A stretch of 64,000 bases of DNA from assembly GCF_020171725.1 (NCBI RefSeq), contig NZ_JAIVAJ010000010.1, positions 124,001-188,000 on the forward strand. Reading direction: 5' to 3'. This stretch comes from Halobacillus litoralis. Its GTDB lineage: Bacteria > Bacillota > Bacilli > Bacillales > Halobacillaceae. This document shows, piece after piece, positions 15,655-24,049 of the stretch. The notes beneath the pieces are model-generated. The model had not been told where the DNA came from. It saw only the letters and a list, made by a program, of their open reading frames with translations, and searched no databases. Numbering within the stretch: position 1 is the stretch's first letter; the number at the start of each line of letters is the position of its first letter. The translations under genes and the position numbers were made by a program.

Positions 15655-16452
15655 ATGGATCATTACACATTCTCAAAGTTAGAAGAGATACAACAAAATG
15701 AGTTTATAAAAGCAGCAATAGATCGTGTGGGTGCAGGTGTTGTCATTACCGACCCGGAGCAGGAAGATAATCCGATGATCTATTGCAATCAAGGCTTCAA
15801 AGATTTGACTGGTTACGAGGAAGCTGAAATACTCGGACGCAACTGCCGTTTTCTTCAAGGGAAGGATACATCTGAAATTACAGTCAATAAGTTGAGAGCA
15901 GGCATCAGCAATCAAGAGGTTACGACGGTGGAGCTGAAGAATTATCGTAAGGATGGGACGCCTTTTTGGAATGAACTGCAGATCTTCCCTGTCTTTGTAG
16001 AGCAGATGGGGCAGACCTATTTTGTCGGGGTGCAGAAAGATGTGACCAAAAGGCGTGAACAGGAAGAATTGATTGGTCACTACTTATCAGAAGTGAAGCG
16101 CTTATCTACTCCGATTGTTCCGGTAGAGGAAGGGATTTCGGTCCTGCCGTTAGTCGGAACGATTGATGACGAACGCCTACAGCAGATGCTGGAGATCGCG
16201 AGTCACCACGTGAAAGAATCGAAAGACGATTATCTTATTATGGATATGTCGGCTGTTCATTCCTATAACGAAGGGGTACATATGGGGATTTACCAAATGA
16301 ACCAACTGCTCGATCTGATGGGGACGACACTCATTATCACAGGCATTAAACCTACTTTTGCGATTCAAAGTACGCCTTATGCTGACTTTACAGATCTATC
16401 TCTTCAAACCTACGCTTCCGTGAAACAGGCGTTATACGCTATTAGACGCTAA
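15655..16452 (+). CDS. ytvA: Blue-light photoreceptor, LOV-STAS protein (YtvA)
   Basis: A 265-residue protein. Residues 1-135 form a PAS/LOV domain with the flavin-binding signature GRNCRFLQG; the Cys (residue 64) forms the light-induced adduct with FMN. YRKDGTPFWNEL and YFVGVQKDVT are further LOV hallmarks. A linker helix leads to a C-terminal STAS domain (about 150-265, LIMDMSAVHSYNEG). B. subtilis YtvA (261 residues) has the same layout and joins the stressosome to activate sigma-B under blue light. The ATG is preceded by AAAGGGGAT. Monocistronic; a terminator follows. Confidence 0.93.
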   Translation: MDHYTFSKLEEIQQNEFIKAAIDRVGAGVVITDPEQEDNPMIYCNQGFKDLTGYEEAEILGRNCRFLQGKDTSEITVNKLRAGISNQEVTTVELKNYRKDGTPFWNELQIFPVFVEQMGQTYFVGVQKDVTKRREQEELIGHYLSEVKRLSTPIVPVEEGISVLPLVGTIDDERLQQMLEIASHHVKESKDDYLIMDMSAVHSYNEGVHMGIYQMNQLLDLMGTTLIITGIKPTFAIQSTPYADFTDLSLQTYASVKQALYAIRR

Positions 16453-16522
16453 GAAATGTGGAAATGATGGGTGCACAGATTTCCGTTGCTTGTCTGGAAC
16501 AAACAAAGTTTAATACACCCCA

Positions 16523-16551
16523 GAAGTCCGGCTTTGATAAGCTGGGCTTTT
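16523..16551 (+). terminator. Terminator of ytvA
   Basis: AAGTCCGGCTT/AAGCTGGGCTTTTT hairpin (with G-U pairs) after the ytvA stop. Confidence 0.65.
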
Positions 16552-16652
16552 TGTGTTGGTGAAAATAGGGAATACTTTCTGAGCGAGTCACTAGAAGAAA
16601 GCCGAGCGTTTTTGTATGATTTAAGTAACTATAAATGCAGGAGTGGTTCTTG

Positions 16653-17798
16653 ATGAAGTCTATGTTCGACACATGGATAAAAAACGATCGTCATCAAAAG
16701 CTTTTTGAAAAAGCGGAGCGTATAGCTGAAGAAGCGAAGCGTCAGGCCCCTGTGGCTGACGATCAGGCGAACTTCTCGCCTGAAGTGTTGGATGTCATTA
16801 AACAGGAGGGGTATCCTTCTCTACCTATAGAAAAAGAAGGGTTATCCTTGTATGAATTTCTCCTTCTTCAAGAGAAAATTGCAGAAGGGGACGGCTCTGT
16901 TGCACTCTCAATCGGCTGGCACGTTGGAGTCATGATGGAGCTTGAAACAGATCAGCTTTGGGAGCCTGAAGCATACGGACAGTTGGCGAAGGAAGTTCGT
17001 GAGGAGCAGAAGGTCGTCAACCGTGCGGCGACAGAACCTGCGACAGGAAGTCCGACGCGAGGAGGTATCCCGGAAACGAAAGCGGTCCGCAACGGAGAAC
17101 AGTATATCGTGACCGGAAGGAAGTCTTTCACATCGATGGCGGATCACCTGGATTATTACATTGTCTCGGCCTATGTCGAAGACCTTGATCAAGTCGGATG
17201 GTTCCTGATCGACCGTCATCAGCCCGGCATCCGTGTCGAGCATACGTGGGACACGCTTGGGATGAGGGGGACAGGAAGTCATGACCTTGTCCTTGAGGAT
17301 GTGGAACTGAATGTCGAGGATCTGGTTGAGGTGAAAGGGGCGAAGAAAGGATCTCCGAAAGGGTGGCTTCTCCATATTCCAGCCTGCTACCTCGGCATTG
17401 CCGTAGCCGCTCGGAATGATGCCATTGAATTCGCACAAAACTTTCAGCCGAACAGCCTGGATACCACGATTTCCGAAGTGCCGCATATCCAGGATAAAAT
17501 CGGTCAGATGGAATGGAAGTTGATGCAGGCGCATTCCTACTTGTACAGTGTCGCCAAAAGGTGGGATGAAGAGCCGGAGAATCGTGAAGAAATCGGTGCT
17601 GAACTCGGAGCAGTGAAGCTCGCTGTCACCAATGCGGCGAATGAAGTGGTAGACCTTGCGATGAGAATCGCAGGTGGCCGTGGTTTGTCGCGTAAGAGTT
17701 CTTTTGAAAAGTATTACCGTGATGTGCGTGCGGGACTGCATAATCCTCCAATGGATGATGCGGTCGTAACAATGCTTGCCAAACGTGCGATGGAGTGA
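16653..17798 (+). CDS. Acyl-CoA dehydrogenase-fold monooxygenase/oxidoreductase (DszC/SfnB/YdbM-like)
   Basis: A 381-residue flavoprotein of the acyl-CoA dehydrogenase superfamily. AATEPATGSPTRGG, KSFTSMADHLDYYIVSAYVE and WDTLGMRGTGSHDLVLEDV are the flavin/substrate strands of the branch containing DszC, SfnB and Bacillus YdbM (also 381 residues, in the CymR sulfur regulon of B. subtilis). The usual catalytic Glu of true acyl-CoA dehydrogenases is not evident at the expected C-terminal place (LHNPPMDD). A role in organosulfur use, with reduced flavin, is inferred. ATG start with AGGAG. It sits among other sulfur-related genes but is transcribed alone. Confidence 0.75.
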   Translation: MKSMFDTWIKNDRHQKLFEKAERIAEEAKRQAPVADDQANFSPEVLDVIKQEGYPSLPIEKEGLSLYEFLLLQEKIAEGDGSVALSIGWHVGVMMELETDQLWEPEAYGQLAKEVREEQKVVNRAATEPATGSPTRGGIPETKAVRNGEQYIVTGRKSFTSMADHLDYYIVSAYVEDLDQVGWFLIDRHQPGIRVEHTWDTLGMRGTGSHDLVLEDVELNVEDLVEVKGAKKGSPKGWLLHIPACYLGIAVAARNDAIEFAQNFQPNSLDTTISEVPHIQDKIGQMEWKLMQAHSYLYSVAKRWDEEPENREEIGAELGAVKLAVTNAANEVVDLAMRIAGGRGLSRKSSFEKYYRDVRAGLHNPPMDDAVVTMLAKRAME

Positions 17799-17808
17799 CT
17801 GGTTTTCT

Positions 17809-17985
17809 ACTTATCGGTTCACCAAGTGGAGGCGTAACGGTGCCTGAGAAACGACTCGCTTTCCACCGGCGGTCGGTGAGCTTCCTCGTTCACTTCGCTC
17901 ACTGCGGGATCTCACGCTGCCCTCCAATCCGGTAGGAGATCCCCGTTTCTCCAACACCTCCTCATAGAGGAAGCGGAACCTCTCA
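17809..17985 (+). repeat. Dispersed inverted-repeat intergenic element (copy 2)
   Basis: Begins ACTTATCGGTTC and has the core GAGAAACGACTCGCTTTCC (17846-17864). The right half repeats it in inverse as GGTAGGAGATCCCCGTTTC and TCC. Inner arms GGTGAGCTTCCTCG ... and GGATCTCACG also pair. It fills most of the gap from 17799 to 18118. Confidence 0.7.
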
Positions 17986-18056
17986 TGCGGAACAAACCGT
18001 TCAAAGAATAGAGTCTAGACGACACATCCGTATAAGTACAGAAACTGTTTTTAGCA

Positions 18057-18087
18057 GGTTGGGACACATTAGTTTCAACCTTTTTTT
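18057..18087 (+). terminator. Plus-strand terminator
   Basis: GGTTG/CAACC short stem followed by seven T, downstream of the DszC-like gene and the repeat. Confidence 0.55.
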
Positions 18088-18092
18088 CATAT

Positions 18093-18120
18093 AAAAAAAG
18101 GACCCCGGTTGTGGGATCCT
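18093..18120 (-). terminator. Minus-strand terminator of the doxX-pfpI pair
   Basis: On the minus strand AGGATCCC/GGGGTCCT followed by seven T overlaps the stop codon of the DJ-1/PfpI gene. Confidence 0.7.
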
Positions 18121-18643
18121 ATTGATTGGCTAGTAAGTCAGCGTATGCTTTGGCGTACGGTGGTAGGTCAGGTGGTCTGCGGGCGGAGACGATGTGACCA
18201 TCTTCTACGACGGCTTCGTCGATCCACGTTGCACCTGCGTTGGTCATGTCATCTTTAATGCCGGGTGTACTGGTTACTTTTCTTCCTTTCAGAATGTCAG
18301 CGGAAATCAAGACCCAACCGGCGTGACAGATCTGGCCGATCGGCTTTTTATGCTCGTCCATGTGCTTGACCATGTCGATGACTTGATCGTAGCGGCGCAG
18401 TTTATCTGGAGACCAGCCGCCTGGAACGAGGATGCCGTCATAATCTGCCGGATTCACGTCATCAAAAGCGTAGTCTGATGTGGCAGGCACCCCGTATTTA
18501 CCTTGGTATTCTTCACCGGCTTTCTCTCCAACGAGATGAACCGTTGCTCCTTCTTCTTGAAGGCGGAGAACGGGATACCATAATTCTAAATCTTCAAAGT
18601 CTTTACTGACCAATGCTATTACTTTTTTACCTTCTAATCGCAT
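18119..18643 (-). CDS. DJ-1/PfpI-family type 1 glutamine amidotransferase-like protein
   Basis: A 174-residue protein of the PfpI/YraA/YfkM group. ILVPGGWSPDKLRR and the nucleophile elbow GQICHAGWVLISA (Cys near residue 106) are clear. Members act as deglycases/glyoxalase III-like or chaperone stress proteins; Bacillus homologues are general stress proteins. The ATG start (MRLEGKK) has AAGGAGGG; two codons upstream an in-frame GTG overlaps that site. It lies 30 bases downstream of the DoxX gene, so the two are probably one operon. Confidence 0.85.
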   Translation of the reverse strand: MRLEGKKVIALVSKDFEDLELWYPVLRLQEEGATVHLVGEKAGEEYQGKYGVPATSDYAFDDVNPADYDGILVPGGWSPDKLRRYDQVIDMVKHMDEHKKPIGQICHAGWVLISADILKGRKVTSTPGIKDDMTNAGATWIDEAVVEDGHIVSARRPPDLPPYAKAYADLLANQ

Positions 18644-18673
18644 AAACACCCTCCTTTTGTTCAGTGTATCAAA

Positions 18674-19063
18674 TCACTTTACAGGTTTCGACTCACGTGA
18701 TGCGACCAGTACCCACCAAATTAGAATCGGTTGAAACAGAATCCGAATCCAAAGGGCGGTCTGATTGGTTTCTTCGCTCCAGGGAGCGGGAACGTTGTAG
18801 ATAGCTGCATAAAAATTGGCGGGCAGAACCAATAGTAGGAATACGGCCGTCATGACACCTGCTGCTTTTCTTGTCTGAGGAAAAATGAGAAGCAGGGCAA
18901 GCAGCCACTCGACAATCCCTGAAATATAAACGATTTCAAGCTTGAATGGAACCCAGCCCGGAAGCATCGCGGCAAACCCATGATCATAAATAAAGTGTGT
19001 AACACCTGCAAAAAAGAATGCGGCTGCGAACACATATAAGGCCAGGCGTTTCAGGAATAACAA
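18674..19063 (-). CDS. DoxX-family membrane protein
   Basis: A 129-residue protein with four hydrophobic helices. FFFAGVTHFIYD, the acidic-aromatic GIVEWLLALLLIFPQTRKAAG and the C-terminal WIRILFQPILIWWVL fit the small DoxX/DoxD-like proteins of Bacillaceae. A TTG start with AAGGA about 10 bases upstream is the best choice; longer in-frame versions would run into the divergent promoter. DoxX-type proteins are linked to thiosulfate/quinone or membrane thiol redox, but this one has no proven activity. First gene of a pair with the DJ-1/PfpI protein. Confidence 0.7.
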   Translation of the reverse strand: MLFLKRLALYVFAAAFFFAGVTHFIYDHGFAAMLPGWVPFKLEIVYISGIVEWLLALLLIFPQTRKAAGVMTAVFLLLVLPANFYAAIYNVPAPWSEETNQTALWIRILFQPILIWWVLVASRESKPVK

Positions 19064-19198
19064 TACGCTCACATCCTTTCTTATAGGTACATTCTTATTG
19101 TATTGGAAAAATACAGTACGTGCGAGCGTTACGCTGAGGTATAATGAAGATAAGCTGAGGCATACACTGTTTTGAATGAGAGAGTAAGGAGACATGGT

Positions 19199-20101
19199 AT
19201 GAAAAAATGGTTAACGGTAATTACGATTTGTGTTGTTTTGTTAACGATGGTGTTCACAGGCCCGGTATCTGCTTCAACAGGTGATCAGGGGATCAACGAA
19301 AAGCTCGGTCTTCCGATTGTCGTCTATGGAGCCGCATTGACGGATGCTCAGAAAGCGGATGTCAGTGAATTGCTACAAGTCTCTCAGCACGAGGAAATTG
19401 ATGAATTTACAGTCAATGGTCAAGATTTAGCGAACTACATCGGGGGGAACCCGAACTCAAACATGTACTCATCTGTGAAAATCATTCACCAAGATAATGG
19501 ACAGGGGTTATCGATCGATATTGTAACACCTGAAAATATAACGCAAGTCTCGAAAGAAATGTATACGAATGCCCTGCTCACAGCAGGTGTGGAGAATGCT
19601 GAGGTGCTTGTCGCTTCTTCCGTGAAAGTAAGTGGACACTCCGCTCTTACGGGAATCTACAAAGCGTACGATGCCAAAGGCGTCAAGCTTGATGAAGGCC
19701 GGATGCAAGTGGCTAGTGAAGAGCTGGATATTGCAACAGACATTGCTGCAGAAGAAGGAATCGACCAGGCGCAGATCAGTGAACTGCTGACAGAAATCAA
19801 GAAGGCGATTGCGGAACAGGATCCGGCAACGCGTGAAGAAATCGAGCAGATTATTCAAGAGCAGCTTCAAGCTTTGAATATTGAACTGAGTGAAGAGGAT
19901 CGTCAGAGGTTGTATGACCTGTTTGAACAGATGCGTAACCTGAACATCGATTTTGATCAAGTGCGGAACCAACTTGATGAATTAACGGGAAGCCTTCAGG
20001 ATTTAATCAACAATGATGGATTCTGGAACAATCTTGTTGAAAGTATCCGCAACTTCTTCCGTTCCTTAACGAACTTTTTTAACTCGCTATTAGGAGAATA
20101 A
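19199..20101 (+). CDS. Secreted DUF1002 protein (YpuA-like)
   Basis: A 300-residue exported protein. Residues 1-27 are a signal peptide with an AxA-type end (PVSAS). The middle (about 30-170) matches the DUF1002 family in KLGLPIVVYGAALTDAQKADV, VNGQDLANYIGG and MYSSVKI, similar to B. subtilis YpuA, a sigma-M-influenced envelope protein. The C-terminal 110 residues are a long Glu/Gln-rich helical stretch ending with Phe/Asn-rich repeats. ATG start with AAGGAG. Function unknown. A strong terminator follows. Confidence 0.8.
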   Translation: MKKWLTVITICVVLLTMVFTGPVSASTGDQGINEKLGLPIVVYGAALTDAQKADVSELLQVSQHEEIDEFTVNGQDLANYIGGNPNSNMYSSVKIIHQDNGQGLSIDIVTPENITQVSKEMYTNALLTAGVENAEVLVASSVKVSGHSALTGIYKAYDAKGVKLDEGRMQVASEELDIATDIAAEEGIDQAQISELLTEIKKAIAEQDPATREEIEQIIQEQLQALNIELSEEDRQRLYDLFEQMRNLNIDFDQVRNQLDELTGSLQDLINNDGFWNNLVESIRNFFRSLTNFFNSLLGE

Positions 20102-20103
20102 CC

Positions 20104-20139
20104 AAAAGCCCCTTCTGGTTTACCAGGAGGGGCTTTTCT
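20104..20139. terminator. Bidirectional terminator
   Basis: AAAAGCCCCTTCTGG/CCAGGAGGGGCTTTT hairpin between the convergent DUF1002 and Sco genes. Confidence 0.85.
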
Positions 20140-20153
20140 ATGGAATGCGTTCT

Positions 20154-20738
20154 TTATTGGGAAGCGGCGGTTTGGGTGTCGGCGATGATTTGTTCGAAAG
20201 GAACGTCCTCAGAGCCGTTGTAGCGTTTCAATACAGTGCCGTCCTTACCGACCAGATAGAAGCGGTTGCCGTGGATGACTTGGTCGTTCCCCTCTATTTT
20301 ATCGGCGTGTGTTTTGAAGCTGTTGTTGGCGAAATCAGCGATGGTTTCCTGATTATATCCCGTTACGAACGTCCAGTTGCTGTTCATATCTGCTCCGTAT
20401 TTGCTTCCGAATTCAGCGAGCTTGTCGGGCGTGTCTACGGTTGGATCGACACTGAAGGAAATAATTTGAGCGTCAACTCCCTCATCTTTCAGGCCTTCCT
20501 GAACTTTCATCATATTGCGCGTCATAGGGGGGCAGACCGTATTGCAGGAGGTGAAAATAAAGTCTGCAATCCAAACTTGACCTTCCATATCATCGGTTGA
20601 GAAGTTTTCTTTCTGATGAGTGGTCGCCTCTAATGTGCCTACTTCCCAGCCTAGTGTATTTTCCAATTCGTTCGATCCGCACGCCGCAAGTAAGACGAGC
20701 AGGACCGTAATCAATCCGAACAAAGTCCAGCGTTTCAT
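20154..20738 (-). CDS. ypmQ: Sco1/SenC lipoprotein, cytochrome oxidase CuA assembly (YpmQ)
   Basis: A 194-residue thioredoxin-fold lipoprotein. The signal peptide ends in the lipobox LLAAC (Cys20). The copper-binding CxxxC is CNTVC at residues 65-69, within FIFTSCNTVCPPMTRNM, and the third ligand His is in VIHGNRFYLVG (near residue 155). Bacillus Sco (YpmQ) delivers copper to the CuA site of cytochrome c oxidase at the outer face of the membrane. Full length, all three ligands present. ATG start with AGGAGG. Transcribed alone. Confidence 0.9.
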   Translation of the reverse strand: MKRWTLFGLITVLLVLLAACGSNELENTLGWEVGTLEATTHQKENFSTDDMEGQVWIADFIFTSCNTVCPPMTRNMMKVQEGLKDEGVDAQIISFSVDPTVDTPDKLAEFGSKYGADMNSNWTFVTGYNQETIADFANNSFKTHADKIEGNDQVIHGNRFYLVGKDGTVLKRYNGSEDVPFEQIIADTQTAASQ

Positions 20739-20916
20739 ATTCGTTTTCCTCCTGTGAAAAGAGTCGTTTCATTCAGTGTAATCCGGTCTGAATTCATGTG
20801 TCAACGCTATCATCCATTGTTTTCATTATCGACACAACTTATCATTACTCAGGTCAGCTTGCCCTGAAGTGTATTGTTGGCGATTTTTAACACAATATAA
20901 GGTAGAGGTGGTACCA

Positions 20917-21432
20917 ATGGTAAAAAGAAACGCAGTATTGATAGGAGTTTCAATGATAATATCGATTCTCTTCAATACATTGGGGCATGCTGAAGAACAC
21001 AATTTTGAATCAGATAGCCCTTTGTCTTTAGAAGAAACTTATAAAAAAATGAATTATGAAGCAGTGGACATTGCTATAAAAAAGTACGAAGAGAAATTTA
21101 ATCTTTCTGTATCTATTCCTAAAGATATGCCGTTTAACAACGAGATGTCTTTCGGGAAGTTAGAAGACGATAAGCTTTCCCTTGTATTCATAGGAGACAC
21201 CAGAAAGAAAGTGTTTAAAGTTTTTGTTGAACCTGATAAGAAGCCGTTAGAGAAGACTAATTTCAAAATCGAAAATGGTGAAAAAATACTAATTCGAACT
21301 AACGAAAAAGCTCAGAAATTAACTTGGCTTTATTTACAAAGAAACAATCAAAAGTACACGCTGTCGATAAATTTCTTTAGTGAAAACTCTAGAATGCAGA
21401 GATTAATTGATGCTGCGAACTCTATTCAATAG
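20917..21432 (+). CDS. Secreted protein, DUF4367-like C-terminus, AT-rich
   Basis: A 171-residue exported protein: signal peptide 1-25 ending GHAEE. The mature part is charged. The C-terminal segment, ILIRTNEKAQKLTWLYLQRN and SINFFSENSRMQRLIDAANS, resembles the DUF4367 (MucB/RseB-like) module where a Trp-x-x-x strand is followed by an ... LIKIANSI helix; this is a weak, remembered resemblance. Its codons are visibly AT-richer than those of both neighbours, which suggests recent acquisition. Start: ATG with GAGGTGG; an in-frame start 16 codons earlier has no ribosome site. Confidence 0.6.
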   Translation: MVKRNAVLIGVSMIISILFNTLGHAEEHNFESDSPLSLEETYKKMNYEAVDIAIKKYEEKFNLSVSIPKDMPFNNEMSFGKLEDDKLSLVFIGDTRKKVFKVFVEPDKKPLEKTNFKIENGEKILIRTNEKAQKLTWLYLQRNNQKYTLSINFFSENSRMQRLIDAANSIQ

Positions 21433-21490
21433 GAATTATTCGCCTGATCTTTAAAAAGGTAGAATAGGAAAACCAGAGTGAGGGATGAAG

Positions 21491-22261
21491 ATGCCATATT
21501 ACACGAACCAACAAGGGAAACAGCTATTTTATGAAGACAAAGGAAATGGAGAGGCTTTCGTTTTTCTCCATCCTCCCGGGATGGGACGGAAAGTTTTTAA
21601 GATGCAGCATGATTTAGCTGAAAAGTATCGAGTGATTTTTCCGGATCTTAGTGGTAACGGAGATTCAGAAACCGTTACGAAACAACCGGATGTAGCGTTT
21701 TATGCTGATGAAATCATTGAGTTGATGGATCGTTTGAAGTTAGATCAAGTCATTCCGGTCGGCTATTCGTGTGGCGGAATGATTGCCCAGGAGTTAGCGC
21801 TGAGGCATGCGAATCGAGTGAAGGGGGTTGTGCTAGCTGGTGGGTTCCCGAAAGTGAATACGGGCATGCTACACTTTGAATTCTCGGCAGGGATGAGGTG
21901 GGTGGAGCAGAGTCCTGAGACACTGGCGAAGCTTCTCAGCCAGTCCCACTTCAGAAGTATAGACTATAAGCGTGAGCTTTGTGAGCACATGGCGAAGTCT
22001 GATCCAGAAGTATGGCATGCTTACTATCATGAATGCCTGCAGCATGATTGCACCGAGCGGTTACCACAGCTGAAGGTCCCATTGCTGCTTGCTTACGGGG
22101 CGAAGGAATTCTGGATCAATCACCATTCGATGTTCTATCGTGACTGCCCGGATGTTACATTCGGCTTGATCGAGCGGGCTTACCATCAGATTCCGGCTAC
22201 GCATGCTCCTCAGTTTCACGAAATGATCGACCGATTTGTTCGCACAAAAGTAGAGAAATAA
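21491..22261 (+). CDS. Alpha/beta hydrolase
   Basis: A 256-residue alpha/beta hydrolase. The oxyanion segment is FVFLHPPGMGRKVF (about 22-35); the nucleophile elbow is VGYSCGGMIAQELAL (Ser near residue 95, so G-x-S-x-G is met); an acid is expected near YGAKEFW, and the catalytic His is probably in RAYHQIPATHAP near the C-terminus. No signal peptide. The second of two in-frame ATGs was chosen because GAGGG then has 7-8 bases spacing. Substrate unknown. A terminator directly follows. Confidence 0.82.
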   Translation: MPYYTNQQGKQLFYEDKGNGEAFVFLHPPGMGRKVFKMQHDLAEKYRVIFPDLSGNGDSETVTKQPDVAFYADEIIELMDRLKLDQVIPVGYSCGGMIAQELALRHANRVKGVVLAGGFPKVNTGMLHFEFSAGMRWVEQSPETLAKLLSQSHFRSIDYKRELCEHMAKSDPEVWHAYYHECLQHDCTERLPQLKVPLLLAYGAKEFWINHHSMFYRDCPDVTFGLIERAYHQIPATHAPQFHEMIDRFVRTKVEK

Positions 22262-22291
22262 AAAAAGAGGGGGCTGCCCTCTTTTTTTTAT
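22262..22291. terminator. Bidirectional terminator
   Basis: AAAAAAGAGGG/CCCTCTTTTTT hairpin overlapping the end of the convergent downstream gene. Confidence 0.8.
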
Positions 22292-23709
22292 TTCTCTATA
22301 GTTAGGTCAAATGTTTCGTCGATCTTGCTTGAGACGACAATCTCTTCAAATGTAACGGTCAGGCTGTCTGCCTCTTCAAAAAGTTCAGGGTTGATGTTGA
22401 TATGGGATTCATCCATATTGCCATACACATCGGCATAACCGGTTTCTCCATTGTTATTAGTAATCCTTACTGATGATCGTTGGGCTGAAGGATCTCCATT
22501 CGTCGGTAGTCTGTTGGGTGCTACGACAGTAGTCTCTTGTTGGTTGCTTTCCGGTCGATACTTCACCATAAAGTCCATACCGTGGTCTACGTCATAATTT
22601 AGTCTTTGGATGATCAATTCTGTCTGATACTTTTCAGCCACTGTACGATTGAAAGGTTCACCCTTCGCTTGCGCTTCTTCCCATTCCTTTGATTTAAGCT
22701 TGAAGGAAAGAGGGGTTTCTTCGATAAAATCAACACGGTCAATTGTAAACGAAACGTTTTCTGGAACCTCTTCAAGGGGACCGCCGAAATGGATCTTGTA
22801 AACATTTTCTTTATCCGTTCCCTGAAGGTAAGGACTGAGTGATGTGTCCTGTCCATCTATCGTTAAGGTTCCGCTCAATGTTTGGTTAAATACCTGGTCT
22901 TCGTCTTGTATTCTCATGGTCATGTAATTGCCTGACAACCTCATCACAAACTCAAGAGGCTCAAATGTCACACCATCTTCTGAGTAAGAGCCGGAGAAAG
23001 AGTCTGAAAAGATGGTCTGCTGCTCCGTATCATAAAGATAGTGAACGGTTACCGGGTCCGTGTGGATGATTTCATCAGACAGGTTCAGCTTGATAGATGT
23101 CATCGCTTCAGCATCAATTGGCTCGATTTCCGGCATGACTTCTTGGTTGTCTGTCGGGTTTTCTGATAACGGCCTTGAACGAAGGATGCCGTGCAGCCTG
23201 TTTTCAAAGATGACCGCCTCCGACGTATCGAGCTGACTGAAGCCATGTAACTGCTGGGCTGGAACCTCTTCTGTTTCTGAGATATCCAATTTATCAATTC
23301 TCGGCGGTTGGGAGTAGAACGCGTCTTCTTCATCCTCTTCCGTTAGTAATGAAAGGTCAATACTGACTAAGTATATAACTTGATGACCGCGATGCCACAC
23401 TTCATTGATCTGAATGCGGCCGTCCTTTCCTTCAACGGTCATCATTTCCTCAGGGGACGTCGTCGCTCCTTTTTCACGTGCGAGTTCAAGCTGAGGGATT
23501 CGGCCTGTATAAAAGTCGTTCAATGCCTCTTTTGATTCGACTTCCTCCCAATCGATCGGGAGTTGATCCATATCTACCGGCTTTGCTTTTCGTTCTGCTT
23601 TCTCTTCAGAAGTCAGCTTGCTGCTTCCGGTTCCTGAAGTCGTAATATATGCTCCTACTGCGAACACAAACAGTACGAGAGCTATGATTCCCCATTTCTG
23701 TTTCGTCAT
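22288..23709 (-). CDS. Membrane-anchored extracellular protein of unknown function
   Basis: A 473-residue protein with one N-terminal membrane helix (IIALVLFVFAVGAYITTSG, residues 8-26), the remainder predicted outside. The ectodomain is acidic and rich in beta-strand patterns; repeated segments such as VIYLVSIDLSL, PVTVHYLYD and FTIDRVDFIEETPLSF suggest immunoglobulin-like or DUF4179/DUF5643-type beta sandwich modules seen in Bacillus anti-sigma-associated proteins, but I cannot assign a family. No cysteine is visible. ATG start with AAGGAT upstream. Transcribed alone, towards the hydrolase gene. Confidence 0.6.
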   Translation of the reverse strand: MTKQKWGIIALVLFVFAVGAYITTSGTGSSKLTSEEKAERKAKPVDMDQLPIDWEEVESKEALNDFYTGRIPQLELAREKGATTSPEEMMTVEGKDGRIQINEVWHRGHQVIYLVSIDLSLLTEEDEEDAFYSQPPRIDKLDISETEEVPAQQLHGFSQLDTSEAVIFENRLHGILRSRPLSENPTDNQEVMPEIEPIDAEAMTSIKLNLSDEIIHTDPVTVHYLYDTEQQTIFSDSFSGSYSEDGVTFEPLEFVMRLSGNYMTMRIQDEDQVFNQTLSGTLTIDGQDTSLSPYLQGTDKENVYKIHFGGPLEEVPENVSFTIDRVDFIEETPLSFKLKSKEWEEAQAKGEPFNRTVAEKYQTELIIQRLNYDVDHGMDFMVKYRPESNQQETTVVAPNRLPTNGDPSAQRSSVRITNNNGETGYADVYGNMDESHININPELFEEADSLTVTFEEIVVSSKIDETFDLTIEK

Positions 23710-23819
23710 TATTGGTCCATCCTTTTTGTGAGCTTAATTATGTCTAGCATAACAGAATTTTCCGATAAATGGAGGGGGTAAAGCGGTATTTGAATTCCTG
23801 CTCAGCATGTTTTGAGGTC

Positions 23820-23905
23820 ACTTATCGGTTCGCTGAGTTGGAGAGTAAAGGGGGATGGAGAAACGACTCGCTTTTCTAAAATAGGATGAACCTCTGATTT
23901 ACACA
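23820..23905 (+). repeat. Degenerate copy of the dispersed intergenic element (copy 3)
   Basis: Shares ACTTATCGGTTC (23820-23831) and GAGAAACGACTCGCTTTT (23858-23875) with the copy at 17809-17985, with nearly the same distance between them (26 against 25 bases). The right arm is lost or diverged. The rest of the gap 23710-24049 shows only a terminator. Confidence 0.6.
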
Positions 23906-23989
23906 CATTAAGGTTGAAGAGCCCCCACGCACATGTATGTCTGGATCAGCACACCGAAAGCTCCCCAAAAAAGAACGGCTTATAAAACA

Positions 23990-24036
23990 AAACCCTGACG
24001 ATGCATCCATGTTAGGATGCATCGTCAGGGTTTTTT
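23990..24036 (-). terminator. Very strong terminator
   Basis: A perfect 18-bp stem (AACCCTGACGATGCATCC and its complement, loop of 6) with T-rich ends; on the minus strand it ends the 55-residue gene. Confidence 0.85.
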
Positions 24037-24049
24037 ATAGAATGAAATT

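Noticed and set aside
16908..17741. 277-codon open frame antisense to the DszC-like gene
   Set aside because: No ribosome site and no recognisable protein; it mirrors the codon structure of a well-supported gene on the other strand.
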